Assembly: GCF_000235365.1 (NCBI RefSeq)
Contig: NC_016452.1
Span: forward strand, 1,474,001 to 1,538,000
From: Eremothecium cymbalariae DBVPG#7215
Taxonomy: Eukaryota > Ascomycota > Saccharomycetes > Saccharomycetales > Saccharomycetaceae
Length of the DNA stretch: 64,000 nucleotides
Direction of reading: 5' to 3'
The notes under the pieces are model-generated. The model did not search any database. It saw nothing but the letters and a program-made list of their open reading frames with translations, and was not told the origin of the DNA. Position 1 is the first letter of the stretch. Each line of letters opens with the position of its first letter. A program made the position numbers and the translations under genes. Positions 1 through 9,263 of this stretch are shown here, piece after piece.

Positions 1-660
1 CGGATAGTTCTCCGCACTCCAATCCGAATGTTCAAAACTTTTATCAAATCCAAACTGTGGCCCAACTGCTCGAGAAAATTCTTATTGTTTGCTCGAACTA
101 GCACCGCTTTTTGGGGCAGGAGAAGGTAAAAAATTGCATCCTTCCCCAACATCAAAGGTTTTCACCAACGAATACATGTTATGCATTCTGGGTCCGTGTA
201 CTAAAATAAAAATTCTTGGTAACACAACTAGCTGCAGCGATCGCAGGCATCTACCGCTGTACTGTAGGGGGTTTTTATCGTGTTCAGGTAACTGTGGCTG
301 AGTGTAATCAGCGGCATTATGCACTTGCATATCAGCTTTGCATTTACCATTTAATAACTGCATGAGGAAAAAGAAATACAGGTCTCAGGCGATGCTCGAG
401 AGAAAAAAATTATTAAAGGAAATGTTTCTAATACAAGTTCGAGAAACGATGTTATATATTTTAGCATTATTAGAATGGCGGCGCAAGTGTAGTAGTTCTC
501 TTGTGGTTGAGTGCTTACCAATTAGAAGTGGGTCGACTAGTATCGTGTTACTGGTGGACGTGATATAATTTGGATAAAATTTGTTAGTACTTGTAAGTGA
601 AGCCAAAAGCAGAGAAGTTTTAGTTGTGCACTGAGTAAACCTAAGACTATAACTCTGACA
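1..660. other. Left-edge stretch with no supported gene
   Basis: No gene can be supported here. Two plus-strand frames are open from the left edge: one stops at 127-129, the other at 108-110 with a plausible C-terminal tail, so a gene may end here on the plus strand, but neither is recognisable. A 93-codon minus-strand ORF at 82-363 starts with ATG but matches nothing I know. The last few hundred bases are the promoter and leader of the permease at 661. Confidence 0.4.
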
Positions 661-2424
661 ATGGTAAAAGAGGTTGATGTCATGAAGGATGCTGGCTCTG
701 TTTCGTCCGCGTCGTTCCATAATCAGGAGTATGATAGCGAGAAGGGAGGTAAAGCGGGGAAGAGGTTTGATAAGTTTATAGGATCGTTTCAAAGACACGA
801 GGCTATTATACCGGAGGATGTTGATTTATCTTTATTAAATGATTATGAGCGGAGTAACTTTATTCTTGCTCATCAGCCGTATCAGAAGACTTTGTCACAG
901 AGACATTTAACTATGATATCCATTGGGGGTACGTTAGGTACAGGGCTTTTTATTGGTATTGGTAGTTCGTTGGCTTCCGGTCCAGGTGCTTTACTACTTG
1001 GGTTTTTGCTTGTTGGTTTGTCTATTTTTTGTGTGATTCAAGCAGCTGCAGAGTTGTCTTGTCAATACCCCGTTTCCGGATCCTTTTCTACACATGTCTC
1101 AAGATTCATAGAGCCATCGGTGGGGTTTATGGTTTCTACTTCTTATGCTTTGTCTTGGTTAATTTCTTTCCCAAGTGAACTTGTAGGTTTAACTCTTACA
1201 ATTGGTTACTGGAACAATAGTGTGTCGCCTGGGATTTGGGTTGCGATATTCTACCTACTAATTATGGCTATGAATTTGTTTTCTGTCCGTGGGTTCGCAG
1301 AGACGGAATATTGGTTATCGATCATCAAAATCATTGCAATCACAATTTTTATCATCATTGGTATTGTCGTTATTTGTGGTGGCGGTCCAAATAACCAGGC
1401 AGGTTACCTTGGCACTAAATACTGGCATGATCCGGGCGCCTTCAAGAAGCCTTACTTTAGTGGTATATGCAATACATTTGTTTCTGCGGCGTTTTCTTTT
1501 GGTGGTGCTGAATTGGTTTTGTTGACTGCTAATGAATCCCGTAAGGTTGAATCAATTTCCAGAGCTGCCAAGGGTACTTTCTGGAGAATTGCAATCTTTT
1601 ACATATCTACCGTCGCTGTTATTAGTTGTCTAGTACCATATGATAATGAAACTTTATTGGGCAATGGTGAGGGCGTTGCTAATTCTCCTTTTGTTATTTC
1701 CTTGGCGAACACCGGGCAATTTGGCAAAAATGTTAGTCACTTTATGAATGCTATCATTCTTGCTGCTGTTTTATCAGTTTGCAATTCCTCTGTGTATGCG
1801 GCGTCTCGTGTTATTCAAGCCCTAGGTGCTTGTGGCCAGTTACCATCAGTCTGTGGCTACATAGATAAGAAAGGAAGACCTCTTGTTGGAATTGCTATTT
1901 GTGGTGTCTTTGGGCTATTAGCATTTTTGGTAGAATATGATAATGTTACTGAAGTTTTTAATTGGCTCTTTGCCCTGTGTTCTATTGCTGCATTTGTTAC
2001 TTGGTGGTCTATCTGTCTCTCCCAACTGAGATTTAGAAGAGCTTTAAAAGTTCAGGGTCTTGGAAAGGAAGAAATTGCATATGAATCCATGATGGGTATC
2101 TGGTCTGGAGTTGTCGGAATTGTTTTGAATACCATGTTAATATGTGGTGAGATATACGTTGCTATTCATGCATCTATTGATGAGCACAGTGCTAAAACAT
2201 TTTTCCAATACTGTATGTCGATTCCTGTAATGATTACAGTTTATGCAGCCCACAGAATATATAATAAGAATTGGCATACTTGGTTTGTCCGGGCTAAAGA
2301 CATTGATTTGAGTACCGGTAAGAAAGCTGAAGATATTGAATTAATGAAGCACGAGATCATGGTATCTAGAGCTAAGATTGCCGCAAGTCCCCTTTACTAC
2401 AGAATATACAGATTCTGGTGTTAA
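661..2424 (+). CDS. Amino-acid permease of the yeast AAT/YAT family
   Basis: A 587-residue plasma-membrane amino-acid permease of the yeast amino-acid transporter family (APC superfamily), expected to have 12 membrane segments and cytosolic ends. The family signature GGTLGTGLFIG near residue 90 marks membrane segment 1, and the family-typical pattern CGGGPN...GYLGTKYWHDPGAF follows segment 5. The protein ends in FWC, the C-terminal motif shared by GAP1-type permeases that is known to be palmitoylated. The segment-1 region reads SGPGALLLG where GAP1-type proteins have GGPAS, and the PVSGSFSTHVSRFIEPS stretch also differs, so it is not a close GAP1, CAN1 or DIP5 orthologue by eye and its substrate is not assigned. 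The first ATG is used; a second in-frame ATG lies at codon 8. A second, more GAP1-like permease is at 57864-59630. Confidence 0.9.
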   Translation: MVKEVDVMKDAGSVSSASFHNQEYDSEKGGKAGKRFDKFIGSFQRHEAIIPEDVDLSLLNDYERSNFILAHQPYQKTLSQRHLTMISIGGTLGTGLFIGIGSSLASGPGALLLGFLLVGLSIFCVIQAAAELSCQYPVSGSFSTHVSRFIEPSVGFMVSTSYALSWLISFPSELVGLTLTIGYWNNSVSPGIWVAIFYLLIMAMNLFSVRGFAETEYWLSIIKIIAITIFIIIGIVVICGGGPNNQAGYLGTKYWHDPGAFKKPYFSGICNTFVSAAFSFGGAELVLLTANESRKVESISRAAKGTFWRIAIFYISTVAVISCLVPYDNETLLGNGEGVANSPFVISLANTGQFGKNVSHFMNAIILAAVLSVCNSSVYAASRVIQALGACGQLPSVCGYIDKKGRPLVGIAICGVFGLLAFLVEYDNVTEVFNWLFALCSIAAFVTWWSICLSQLRFRRALKVQGLGKEEIAYESMMGIWSGVVGIVLNTMLICGEIYVAIHASIDEHSAKTFFQYCMSIPVMITVYAAHRIYNKNWHTWFVRAKDIDLSTGKKAEDIELMKHEIMVSRAKIAASPLYYRIYRFWC

Positions 2425-3952
2425 TATACAATGCATCATTCCAGTTTCTGTAGCGCATATGGCCTCAATTTGATTGACGTTTAATTAAGTACTTGAACTT
2501 TATACACTTGTAAAAAATGCTTATCAGATAGATTGCGGTACTTTTGTTTAATTTCAAGTGTATTTATTAAGCTGTTCTAAAGTAGCCAACAGTTCTCAAC
2601 TCATTTTAAACTAAATATCAGTTACTGTATAATATTAACAATAATGCACTTGAAATCGGATCTTCCTTTCTAGATTTGCTACGATTTGCACAAAAGTGTC
2701 TGCGGTATTGGCTTAGAAGGGTGGAGTTTTTATCAAGATGAACATCTACATAATAATCAGAGAACACATCCTCAGGGAATGATGAGTAGAGTAACAGTAT
2801 TTACATTGGAAAATATTATGACTGGATTGAATGGAGAAGTATCCAGGCTTTGAAGGGGTTTCCACATAGTTCTATGGATGAATATTCCCACTGACCAACA
2901 ATCATGCACTTTTTCCAAATATATCTAAGAACACACAGCCTATACAACTGGTACGAATTATGCATTGGACCACAGGCGCCACTTATCTATGTTAAATCAA
3001 GATGTTTGTGAGTATACCATAGTGTCACTAACACATCATCTATTAGATTTGGTTATGTACCCTTTCGAAGCCACTGCAGTATCTTCGTCGAAACTGCCTA
3101 TCGCGGTTTGCTCATCCTTTCTACGGATCGTTCAAGGGACAAGTTTATAGGAATATACACTCAAAAACTCCATAATAGGAAGGTTTGCTGTACTGGGTTC
3201 AAATTGGAGTAAATATTGAAACCAGGTGGGTGGAGACATCAAAATTTTGTTTCAGCCTGAGATGGATGCCGATGACGCTGTTCGAAATGCTTATATAGAA
3301 ATCAAATCGTTTGTCAATTTTAAACCAAACAAGCCTAATTATCACCGAAACTTGTCAAGAATGTGCGTGCAAACAAATCTGATTTTTTCCACACCGTTAC
3401 TTATTGGATTTAAGGATCCACACTCCACCCAGTTGAAGAAGTTGAGACCATATTCTAAGGCTGACTTTTTACGCGAACTAAATCATCAAACTACAAAATG
3501 TCAGCATAGGAAACGGTACCATTTCAACCCTAAAATCGCTGTTGATTGCTGTCATTCTTCCATCTAGAACATGTGTGACGTAATCCATCATTGGATAGAC
3601 ATTGAAAATCATGAACCACAATCGTTTGAACTAAAAGTAGATCATCGCCTAATATTGAGAGCCGGCCCCTTAAGTAGCTTTCCAGTAATGTAATACCTGA
3701 ATGGTTTTGAATCTTTATTCTTAGACAATTTAACATTCTATTCTTTAATCCATGTACAATTAATTATATACACGTGATCAGTAACGGGTGGTTTTTTACT
3801 TGCTTATTTATTTACCACTAGTTCAGATGCGATGAAATAACAACTCTTATTGGCAGGTAATCCCTCCATAATTGGATTCGTTGGACATTTTGGGTTGTTA
3901 GAGTAGCCGTAATTCTGAATTAGAAATTTCTGAGTTTTATTCAATTGTGAAA
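2425..3952. other. 1.5 kb gap with a possible decayed gene
   Basis: No intact gene. On the plus strand about 2640-3740 contains long open stretches broken by a few stops and frame changes: one block at about 2642-2851 with a single TAG, a second at about 2851-3211 with two stops, and a third at 3256-3567 (from ATG 3262) of about 100 codons. The pattern resembles a decayed protein-coding gene, but I do not recognise the family. The end of the gap is the SAM50 promoter, with a CACGTG box at 3771-3776. Confidence 0.35.
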
Positions 3953-5389
3953 ATGGTGGAGAATAATTTGAGAACAAATTTGGACGGACATGAAGCTGCA
4001 TTGGCCAAAGTTCAAACTAAACCATTATTTATTACGTCTGTTTATGTGAATGATGTTAAATTGAGCCCTCTATCCAACAGTATTTTTGAATCAATTCTTA
4101 AACCTGTTTTATCTCAACCATTCCAGAATTTAAGATCCACGTTATCAGCTCTTGGTACTATTGAAAAGAAGTTAATGTACACTGGATTGTACGATGATGT
4201 GAACATTACCCTGGACCAAGATAAATCACAATATATTAGTGATTATTTGGAAGAAGTTGCGCCTAAGGAATATGGGTTGGAATTACCTGTACCGATCAAA
4301 GCCCAGATACAGTTGGTACCTGCTTTTTATCAGCCTTTATCCCTAGTAACCACAACTAGAGATAGCTACGCAGCCGCTGGTATTCATCTGTCATCCCTAA
4401 ACAAATTCCAGCAAGCGGAGACAATAATTCTTCAGGGTGAATTGAACTGTACCCCATTTAGTGGTAAGATTGATGAAAAACTGTTATCCTTGAAATGTTT
4501 GGTGCCATTACAAAAGCTGCCATCCATGAAAGCTGTGTTTGATATAAACTATGCATTAGTTGACCTATTTAAGCAATCATGGTTACCGGAATCCGACCAG
4601 CATAAACAGAATCAAATCGGGTTTAATATTGGTATTCAGGAACAACAAATCTCGTCCAGTAAATTTCGTGGGCCAATCATTTACAGCGGGATTTCTATTC
4701 TCGGGCGGAACTTACTTGATTTAAAAAAGACAGAGGTTTCATCAAGTATCAACAGTTGGGTTGAGTCTTCTAAAGTTAGCTATGTCTTTCAAATCCTTCA
4801 AAATAACAAAAAGTTCCTTGGCACACTCCCAATTAGCGGATGGAAGTTCAACTTGTTTAATGAAGCAGTACTCGGCCAAACTGTAGCTGGTGAGAAACAA
4901 GAAAGCGGCTTTGGGAAAGTAGCATTCTCTTATGAGGGTTATAGTTCATTTTTGAGGAATCATATAATAACCTCATTGGACCTCTCTTTTGGAACAATTT
5001 TCCGTTACAAGTCTGGCTCAGAGCTGAAAGTTCACATTATGGATCAATTTTACTTAGGCGGGTTATCTTCTTTGAAAGGATTCCAAAGGAACTCAGTGGG
5101 AACTAGAGGCGGCAATAGTTTCTACAAAGTGGCCTTCAAATCTTCATTTCACATCCCAGGTACTCCATTGGCGTCACCTCTCAGGTTACAGGCATTCGTG
5201 AATGCTGGCGATGTTTTCAATTCTGAAAGAGGCATACCGGAGGACTTAGCAACCGCAACTGGTATTTCTTTAGTGTACCAGTCTCATTTGGCTTCTCTGG
5301 ACTTAACCTACGCTTTGCCCTTATCCTTAAGAGCACAAGATGTAGCTAAACCAGGGTTTTCATTTGGTGTTTCAATTGCGTATATGTAA
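3953..5389 (+). CDS. SAM50: Sam50, mitochondrial outer-membrane beta-barrel assembly protein
   Basis: Core subunit of the SAM/TOB complex, which inserts beta-barrel proteins such as porin and Tom40 into the mitochondrial outer membrane. The 478-residue protein has the expected layout: a single N-terminal POTRA-like region (about residues 15-120) followed by a C-terminal Omp85 beta-barrel that ends in the aromatic-rich strand FSFGVSIAYM. The loop-6 motif reads SLKGFQ at about residue 373; most Omp85 proteins have an arginine where this one has lysine. The open frame begins six bases earlier at a GTG (3947), but the first ATG at 3953 is the credible start. The S. cerevisiae protein is of similar length (484). 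It is followed by the convergently unrelated XRS2 on the same strand. Confidence 0.92.
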   Translation: MVENNLRTNLDGHEAALAKVQTKPLFITSVYVNDVKLSPLSNSIFESILKPVLSQPFQNLRSTLSALGTIEKKLMYTGLYDDVNITLDQDKSQYISDYLEEVAPKEYGLELPVPIKAQIQLVPAFYQPLSLVTTTRDSYAAAGIHLSSLNKFQQAETIILQGELNCTPFSGKIDEKLLSLKCLVPLQKLPSMKAVFDINYALVDLFKQSWLPESDQHKQNQIGFNIGIQEQQISSSKFRGPIIYSGISILGRNLLDLKKTEVSSSINSWVESSKVSYVFQILQNNKKFLGTLPISGWKFNLFNEAVLGQTVAGEKQESGFGKVAFSYEGYSSFLRNHIITSLDLSFGTIFRYKSGSELKVHIMDQFYLGGLSSLKGFQRNSVGTRGGNSFYKVAFKSSFHIPGTPLASPLRLQAFVNAGDVFNSERGIPEDLATATGISLVYQSHLASLDLTYALPLSLRAQDVAKPGFSFGVSIAYM

Positions 5390-5648
5390 TAATAATAGAT
5401 TTGTGTTATCCATCAACAATATATATACCTATATACATATTTATTACATTATTTTCGGTCAAAATTGATGCCTGTAATTGTTTATGATATCATATATAGA
5501 AGTAAATGGCCATATTTGTCGTTATTTGTATATTGACTGTCAGAGTTCACTCTTTTCAAACGTGAAATTTTGTCCTGAACCGTGTATTGAAAACATTATC
5601 TAGTATGTTTTGCAAGCAACAGACAAAGGGAACAAAATTCCTACTATA

Positions 5649-8045
5649 ATGTGGATATTTAAATGCCAATATCAAAATCAAAAAGATCCTGATACTTTAA
5701 ATGCGATATCCAGTGTTATAAAGCCCGATAAGAACTACATAGTTGGGAGAGCCAGCAAAAGTTCGCTAGTAATTGATGAAAGGGGTGTCTCTAGAACTCA
5801 CTTGCAGCTGAAAGCCAATAGAAATATCATTGAAATCACATTATTAGGGGCCCAGTTGAAGATTGGTCACAAGACAATAGAAAAAGGCATTTCCTGTGAG
5901 TTTCATCCGAAACAAAGCCCACTTCGCCTTGAAGTGGGTTCGCATAGCATTGAATGTAAGTTATTATGGACTCAGTGGGAGTTCAAGGTGCCTAGTGATT
6001 TAGAGATAAACTATATCGCTCTAACTAAGATGTTTGTCCAATTAGGTATTAAGATAGTCTTTTCATTATCTAAAGAGACATCGCATCAAATTGTTAGATC
6101 TCGACAAGGACAAAAGGATTATGATAAATATCTGTTTGCGTTGGTTAAAGGCCTCCCTTTAGTTGAAGTTGGGTTTCTTAAAGGAATTTCGTCATTATTG
6201 AATTCAGATACTCTAAAATTTGAATCGAAAGTCAAGGAATTGGAGAGAGAATTCTCTATTTTCCCAGAATTCAATCCCATACCAAATCCTTTAAAAGGGT
6301 TGTACTTTATAGTGCCTGAAAAAGATGAGTTTGACATTCTAAAGTACACAATTGAAGTAGGTGGAGGAACCGTTTATAATTGTATTACATTTGAAGATTT
6401 CGTTAAAGTTACGTCTACAATTCCATCATCGAAGGTCATTCTAATAAAGTGTTCAAACAACATCTCTCCCGCTATTGATACGCAAAAGCCAACTGACCAT
6501 AATATTCTGCTAGAAAAGGCACATTCTATTGGTTTTAAACAACATGATACCAGGGAATTAACGATCGCTGTTTTAAACAATAACTTTGAAGAAACTTTGA
6601 TAGACTCTTCGATATCAGATAAGCGTCTAATCTCCTGTAATTCGAATGACAAACTCAAAACAACGTCAACTTCACTGGAAGACGGATTAAAAGTTAATGT
6701 TTCAGCTACTTCTGGATTAAATCTAAATACGGAGGGACCACCTGCCAAAAAACGTAGGATAAATAGTGTTAAACCGTTGGATAGTCTGTCCTTTTTTGCG
6801 GGTGGTAGTATAGAAAGAAGCACCAGAGTAGAAAGAAATTCAAGTGAGAAACAAACTGTACAACCTGCAGAACACAATAAGATTGCAGAAACATCAATTG
6901 CTTCTATAGAATTATTACCAACAAAATCTGGAATTAAAGAAATCACGGACGTCGTGCCTGAGACTGAAAATGAGCCAGAACCTATGGTTAGCCCCAAGAA
7001 GAGGAGTCCTGCTAAAAATGAGTCGTTGGCAGATATGAGGGCGGGAGATAATCACGTCAGTATTAAAACAACATTGGAAGTGGAAAAAAGTGCCGAACCA
7101 TCTCATAAAAAGCTAAAAGTCGAAGGAATATTTGATGAAAAAGTTGAAATGTCCAATGAGCAAAAGTATCATTTAAATGCAGAATCTAAAGATTCAACTT
7201 TATCAACTCAATCCCACAGTTCCATAGTAAATGCTATAAAGGAGATAAAAGAACGTGAAGTGAGCCGCATTAAGACCACTATAGTGGAAATCGGACCTGA
7301 TGAACTTACGGAAGAAGCAATTTGCAAACTGAGCACACTAGCCGTTGTGGAGAGTGTGGATATGCTACGGAAAACACAATCTAGACATATGAAAACGGAA
7401 ACGAATAAACGTCACCATGTTCGCAGAAACTTTAAAAGGTTTGTAAAAGTATGGCCGGCATACCTGAATAAAGCCATATGCCAAGACCCCATGGGTGCCC
7501 AAAGGTATTCCAATAGGCAATGTGTACCATTGAAAGTTTACGAACCTATGAATAAAAACGAACTAACCGATGATCAGTTGGTAGATGAAAATTCTAGTGA
7601 AGAAAAAAACGACATAATGAATGAAACCTTTACGAGCGACCCATTGGATCATAACATACAAATGGCCTCTAAATCAATACCAAGACACCACGACAGCATA
7701 TACCAATCAAAATATGAACAAGTATTATCAAATCCTGAACTGGAATTCAGCTTCAGCACTATTAGAAACTCTAACTCAAGTGAGTCTGTCACAAACAATC
7801 CTGGAAACAGTTTGTTCGTTGTCGAAGATGAAAGCGACGACAATACTGCAGTGACATATCATAATTTAAGTGCAACTTCTGCTACCAGAACTGAGGGTTC
7901 CGATGTAAGCATTCAAGCACGAACTTCACGTATTGTTACTCGTCCCAAAAACAACGCTACCGTTTTGAAATATATTGGGAATGAGGAGGATGACGAAGAT
8001 GACGAAGATGAAGCTCCGAGATTCGCATTCAGAAGAACAAGATAG
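5649..8045 (+). CDS. XRS2: Xrs2, Mre11-Rad50-Xrs2 complex subunit (Nbs1 homologue)
   Basis: Regulatory subunit of the MRX complex, which senses and processes DNA double-strand breaks and recruits Tel1. The N-terminus is an FHA domain (about residues 20-95) with the phosphopeptide-binding signature GRASKSSLVID and SRTHLQL. A BRCT-like region follows to about residue 330, then a long low-complexity linker with basic clusters such as KKRR. The motif RNFKRFVKVWP near residue 592 resembles the Mre11-binding segment of Nbs1/Xrs2 proteins. The acidic C-terminus ends FAFRRTR, which fits the Tel1-binding FXF/Y motif. The frame opens at a TTG at 5610, but the ATG at 5649 gives the natural FHA start (798 residues). 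Confidence 0.93.
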   Translation: MWIFKCQYQNQKDPDTLNAISSVIKPDKNYIVGRASKSSLVIDERGVSRTHLQLKANRNIIEITLLGAQLKIGHKTIEKGISCEFHPKQSPLRLEVGSHSIECKLLWTQWEFKVPSDLEINYIALTKMFVQLGIKIVFSLSKETSHQIVRSRQGQKDYDKYLFALVKGLPLVEVGFLKGISSLLNSDTLKFESKVKELEREFSIFPEFNPIPNPLKGLYFIVPEKDEFDILKYTIEVGGGTVYNCITFEDFVKVTSTIPSSKVILIKCSNNISPAIDTQKPTDHNILLEKAHSIGFKQHDTRELTIAVLNNNFEETLIDSSISDKRLISCNSNDKLKTTSTSLEDGLKVNVSATSGLNLNTEGPPAKKRRINSVKPLDSLSFFAGGSIERSTRVERNSSEKQTVQPAEHNKIAETSIASIELLPTKSGIKEITDVVPETENEPEPMVSPKKRSPAKNESLADMRAGDNHVSIKTTLEVEKSAEPSHKKLKVEGIFDEKVEMSNEQKYHLNAESKDSTLSTQSHSSIVNAIKEIKEREVSRIKTTIVEIGPDELTEEAICKLSTLAVVESVDMLRKTQSRHMKTETNKRHHVRRNFKRFVKVWPAYLNKAICQDPMGAQRYSNRQCVPLKVYEPMNKNELTDDQLVDENSSEEKNDIMNETFTSDPLDHNIQMASKSIPRHHDSIYQSKYEQVLSNPELEFSFSTIRNSNSSESVTNNPGNSLFVVEDESDDNTAVTYHNLSATSATRTEGSDVSIQARTSRIVTRPKNNATVLKYIGNEEDDEDDEDEAPRFAFRRTR

Positions 8046-8335
8046 TCCCGATCATACAAACAGTGCAGTCATAATTCCATTGTCTTATTTTAAAGATGTA
8101 TTGATACTAAAAATAAGCTGCCAAAAAAGGCATATAAATATCTCTAGAAGGGAGCGCCTAAAATCCTATATAAAGTCCATTTGAGGCTGTACATATTAAT
8201 TTCACTTATAATAGACTGATTGGTAGTTTAGGTGTCCTTAGCTTTATTCAACATCATGGTAGGTTTTTCATTATGCAATAATGTCCGTCTAGTTGTAACC
8301 ACCAAAGCTTGGCATGTATAAATGCGAATGCTATA
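8046..8335. other. Convergent 3' intergenic region between XRS2 and KEI1
   Basis: About 290 bases between two gene ends pointing at each other. It should carry both transcription terminators. It is AT-rich, with no recognisable RNA gene or element. Confidence 0.4.
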
Positions 8336-9066
8336 CTAGAGGTACCTTCTACAAAAATAGTAGCACCACCTCTGAGTACTTACGTAGGCTCTATAAGCAA
8401 CTGATGTGTTCTTCAAATCATACTCTACATCATCCGGTTCAGTAATATACCTATTCTGCTTCATCATTCTCCGCACAAATGATGCAATAATAAAATTTGA
8501 GTAAAACCTCAAAGCGGATACTATTAATGTCAGTAATATTGTAGAACTATATTCATAGTGTGTTGAAGCACTCTGTGTATCATCCACAGTTCTCCTGTAC
8601 GCAAAATTTTGCGTTCCAGATTTCCCCACATCTACAACTCCTATACCTTTACCGGAGACTGGATTGCTGCCAGAGCTAGTATCTTCTTTACTAAACCAAT
8701 CTCCTGTAAACAATACAGCAAAAAAGCAGGCTAGCACAGTGTCCAAACTGTAAACAGTAAGTACCATACAGTAGGTCATCAATTTCGGTTTGTACACTTG
8801 TGACAAACCTTTTGTAAACACTAACAAAGCAGCAAACGACCACACATAGAACCCCCACTGAATCAAATCCAATGGACGTCCTGTAAATAATGCTAGAATA
8901 CCATATAGACCACAAAATTTGTTGAATATAGCTACCCCTAGAGATAACTCAACACCGATATATAGCGGTAACCCAAAAAAGGACTAATAGATATCGACAA
9001 TGTTAGTGATCTCATTCAAAGATCCCCCAAGGTAATTAAAATACATACCTGTGGTAGATAGACCAT
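8336..9066 (-). CDS. KEI1: Kei1, inositolphosphorylceramide synthase regulatory subunit (spliced)
   Basis: Golgi membrane partner of Aur1, needed for inositol phosphorylceramide synthase activity. The gene is split: exon 1 is 9049-9066 (six codons, reading MVYLPQ) and exon 2 is 8336-8983. The joined product is 221 residues, the same length as the S. cerevisiae protein, and the join restores the conserved N-terminal context LPQSFFGLPLY, which resembles LPKSFLGFMPLY in S. cerevisiae. Several hydrophobic segments are visible, as is the loop beginning GRPLDLIQW. An RR pair in the luminal region (AYRRTVDD) might correspond to the Kex2 cleavage site reported for the family; that is inference. It is divergent from RIO1, and the two share a promoter of about 200 bases. 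Confidence 0.92.
8984..9048 (-). other. KEI1: KEI1 intron (65 nt)
   Basis: The 5' splice site is GTATGT at 9048-9043, the consensus yeast hexamer. The branch site is CACTAAC at 9008-9002, one base from TACTAAC. The 3' splice site TAG is at 8986-8984, about 18 bases after the branch site. Splicing keeps the frame, and a stop codon lies in the frame immediately upstream of exon 2, so the intron is required for a full-length product. Confidence 0.9.
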
Positions 9067-9153
9067 GGCCAGGCAACTGGATGAATTGAATTCAGTTTTA
9101 TATTTATCGCTATCTTTGTTCAATTACTGAGTAAAGGAAATTGTGAATATCAT

Positions 9154-9183
9154 AAAATTTTTTTCACATGAACGAGATGAGCC
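9154..9183. promoter_or_regulatory. RIO1: RRPE-like and PAC-like elements upstream of RIO1
   Basis: AAAATTTTTTTCA at 9154-9166 resembles the ribosomal RNA processing element, and GAGATGAGCC at 9174-9183 contains the PAC core GATGAG. This pair is typical of yeast ribosome-biogenesis promoters. The PAC element overlaps the upstream in-frame ATG at 9168, which favours the downstream ATG at 9264 as the real RIO1 start. Confidence 0.5.
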
Positions 9184-9263
9184 AACTGAACCTTACATAC
9201 ATACATACAAACAACTTAATACATCATAATCGTATATATGATTTGGAGCAGATTAGATTAGAC

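Noticed and set aside
82..363. 93-codon minus-strand ORF starting with ATG
   Set aside because: No recognisable family, a competing plus-strand frame, and weak composition; not enough to call a gene.
385..798. 137-codon minus-strand ORF overlapping the permease start
   Set aside because: Antisense shadow of the permease leader and N-terminus, without similarity to known proteins.
3947..3952. GTG start for SAM50
   Set aside because: GTG is not a normal nuclear start in yeast; ATG at 3953 follows immediately.
8336..8872. Single-exon KEI1 starting at 8872
   Set aside because: The codon there is TTG, and conserved residues continue upstream to the splice site at 8983.
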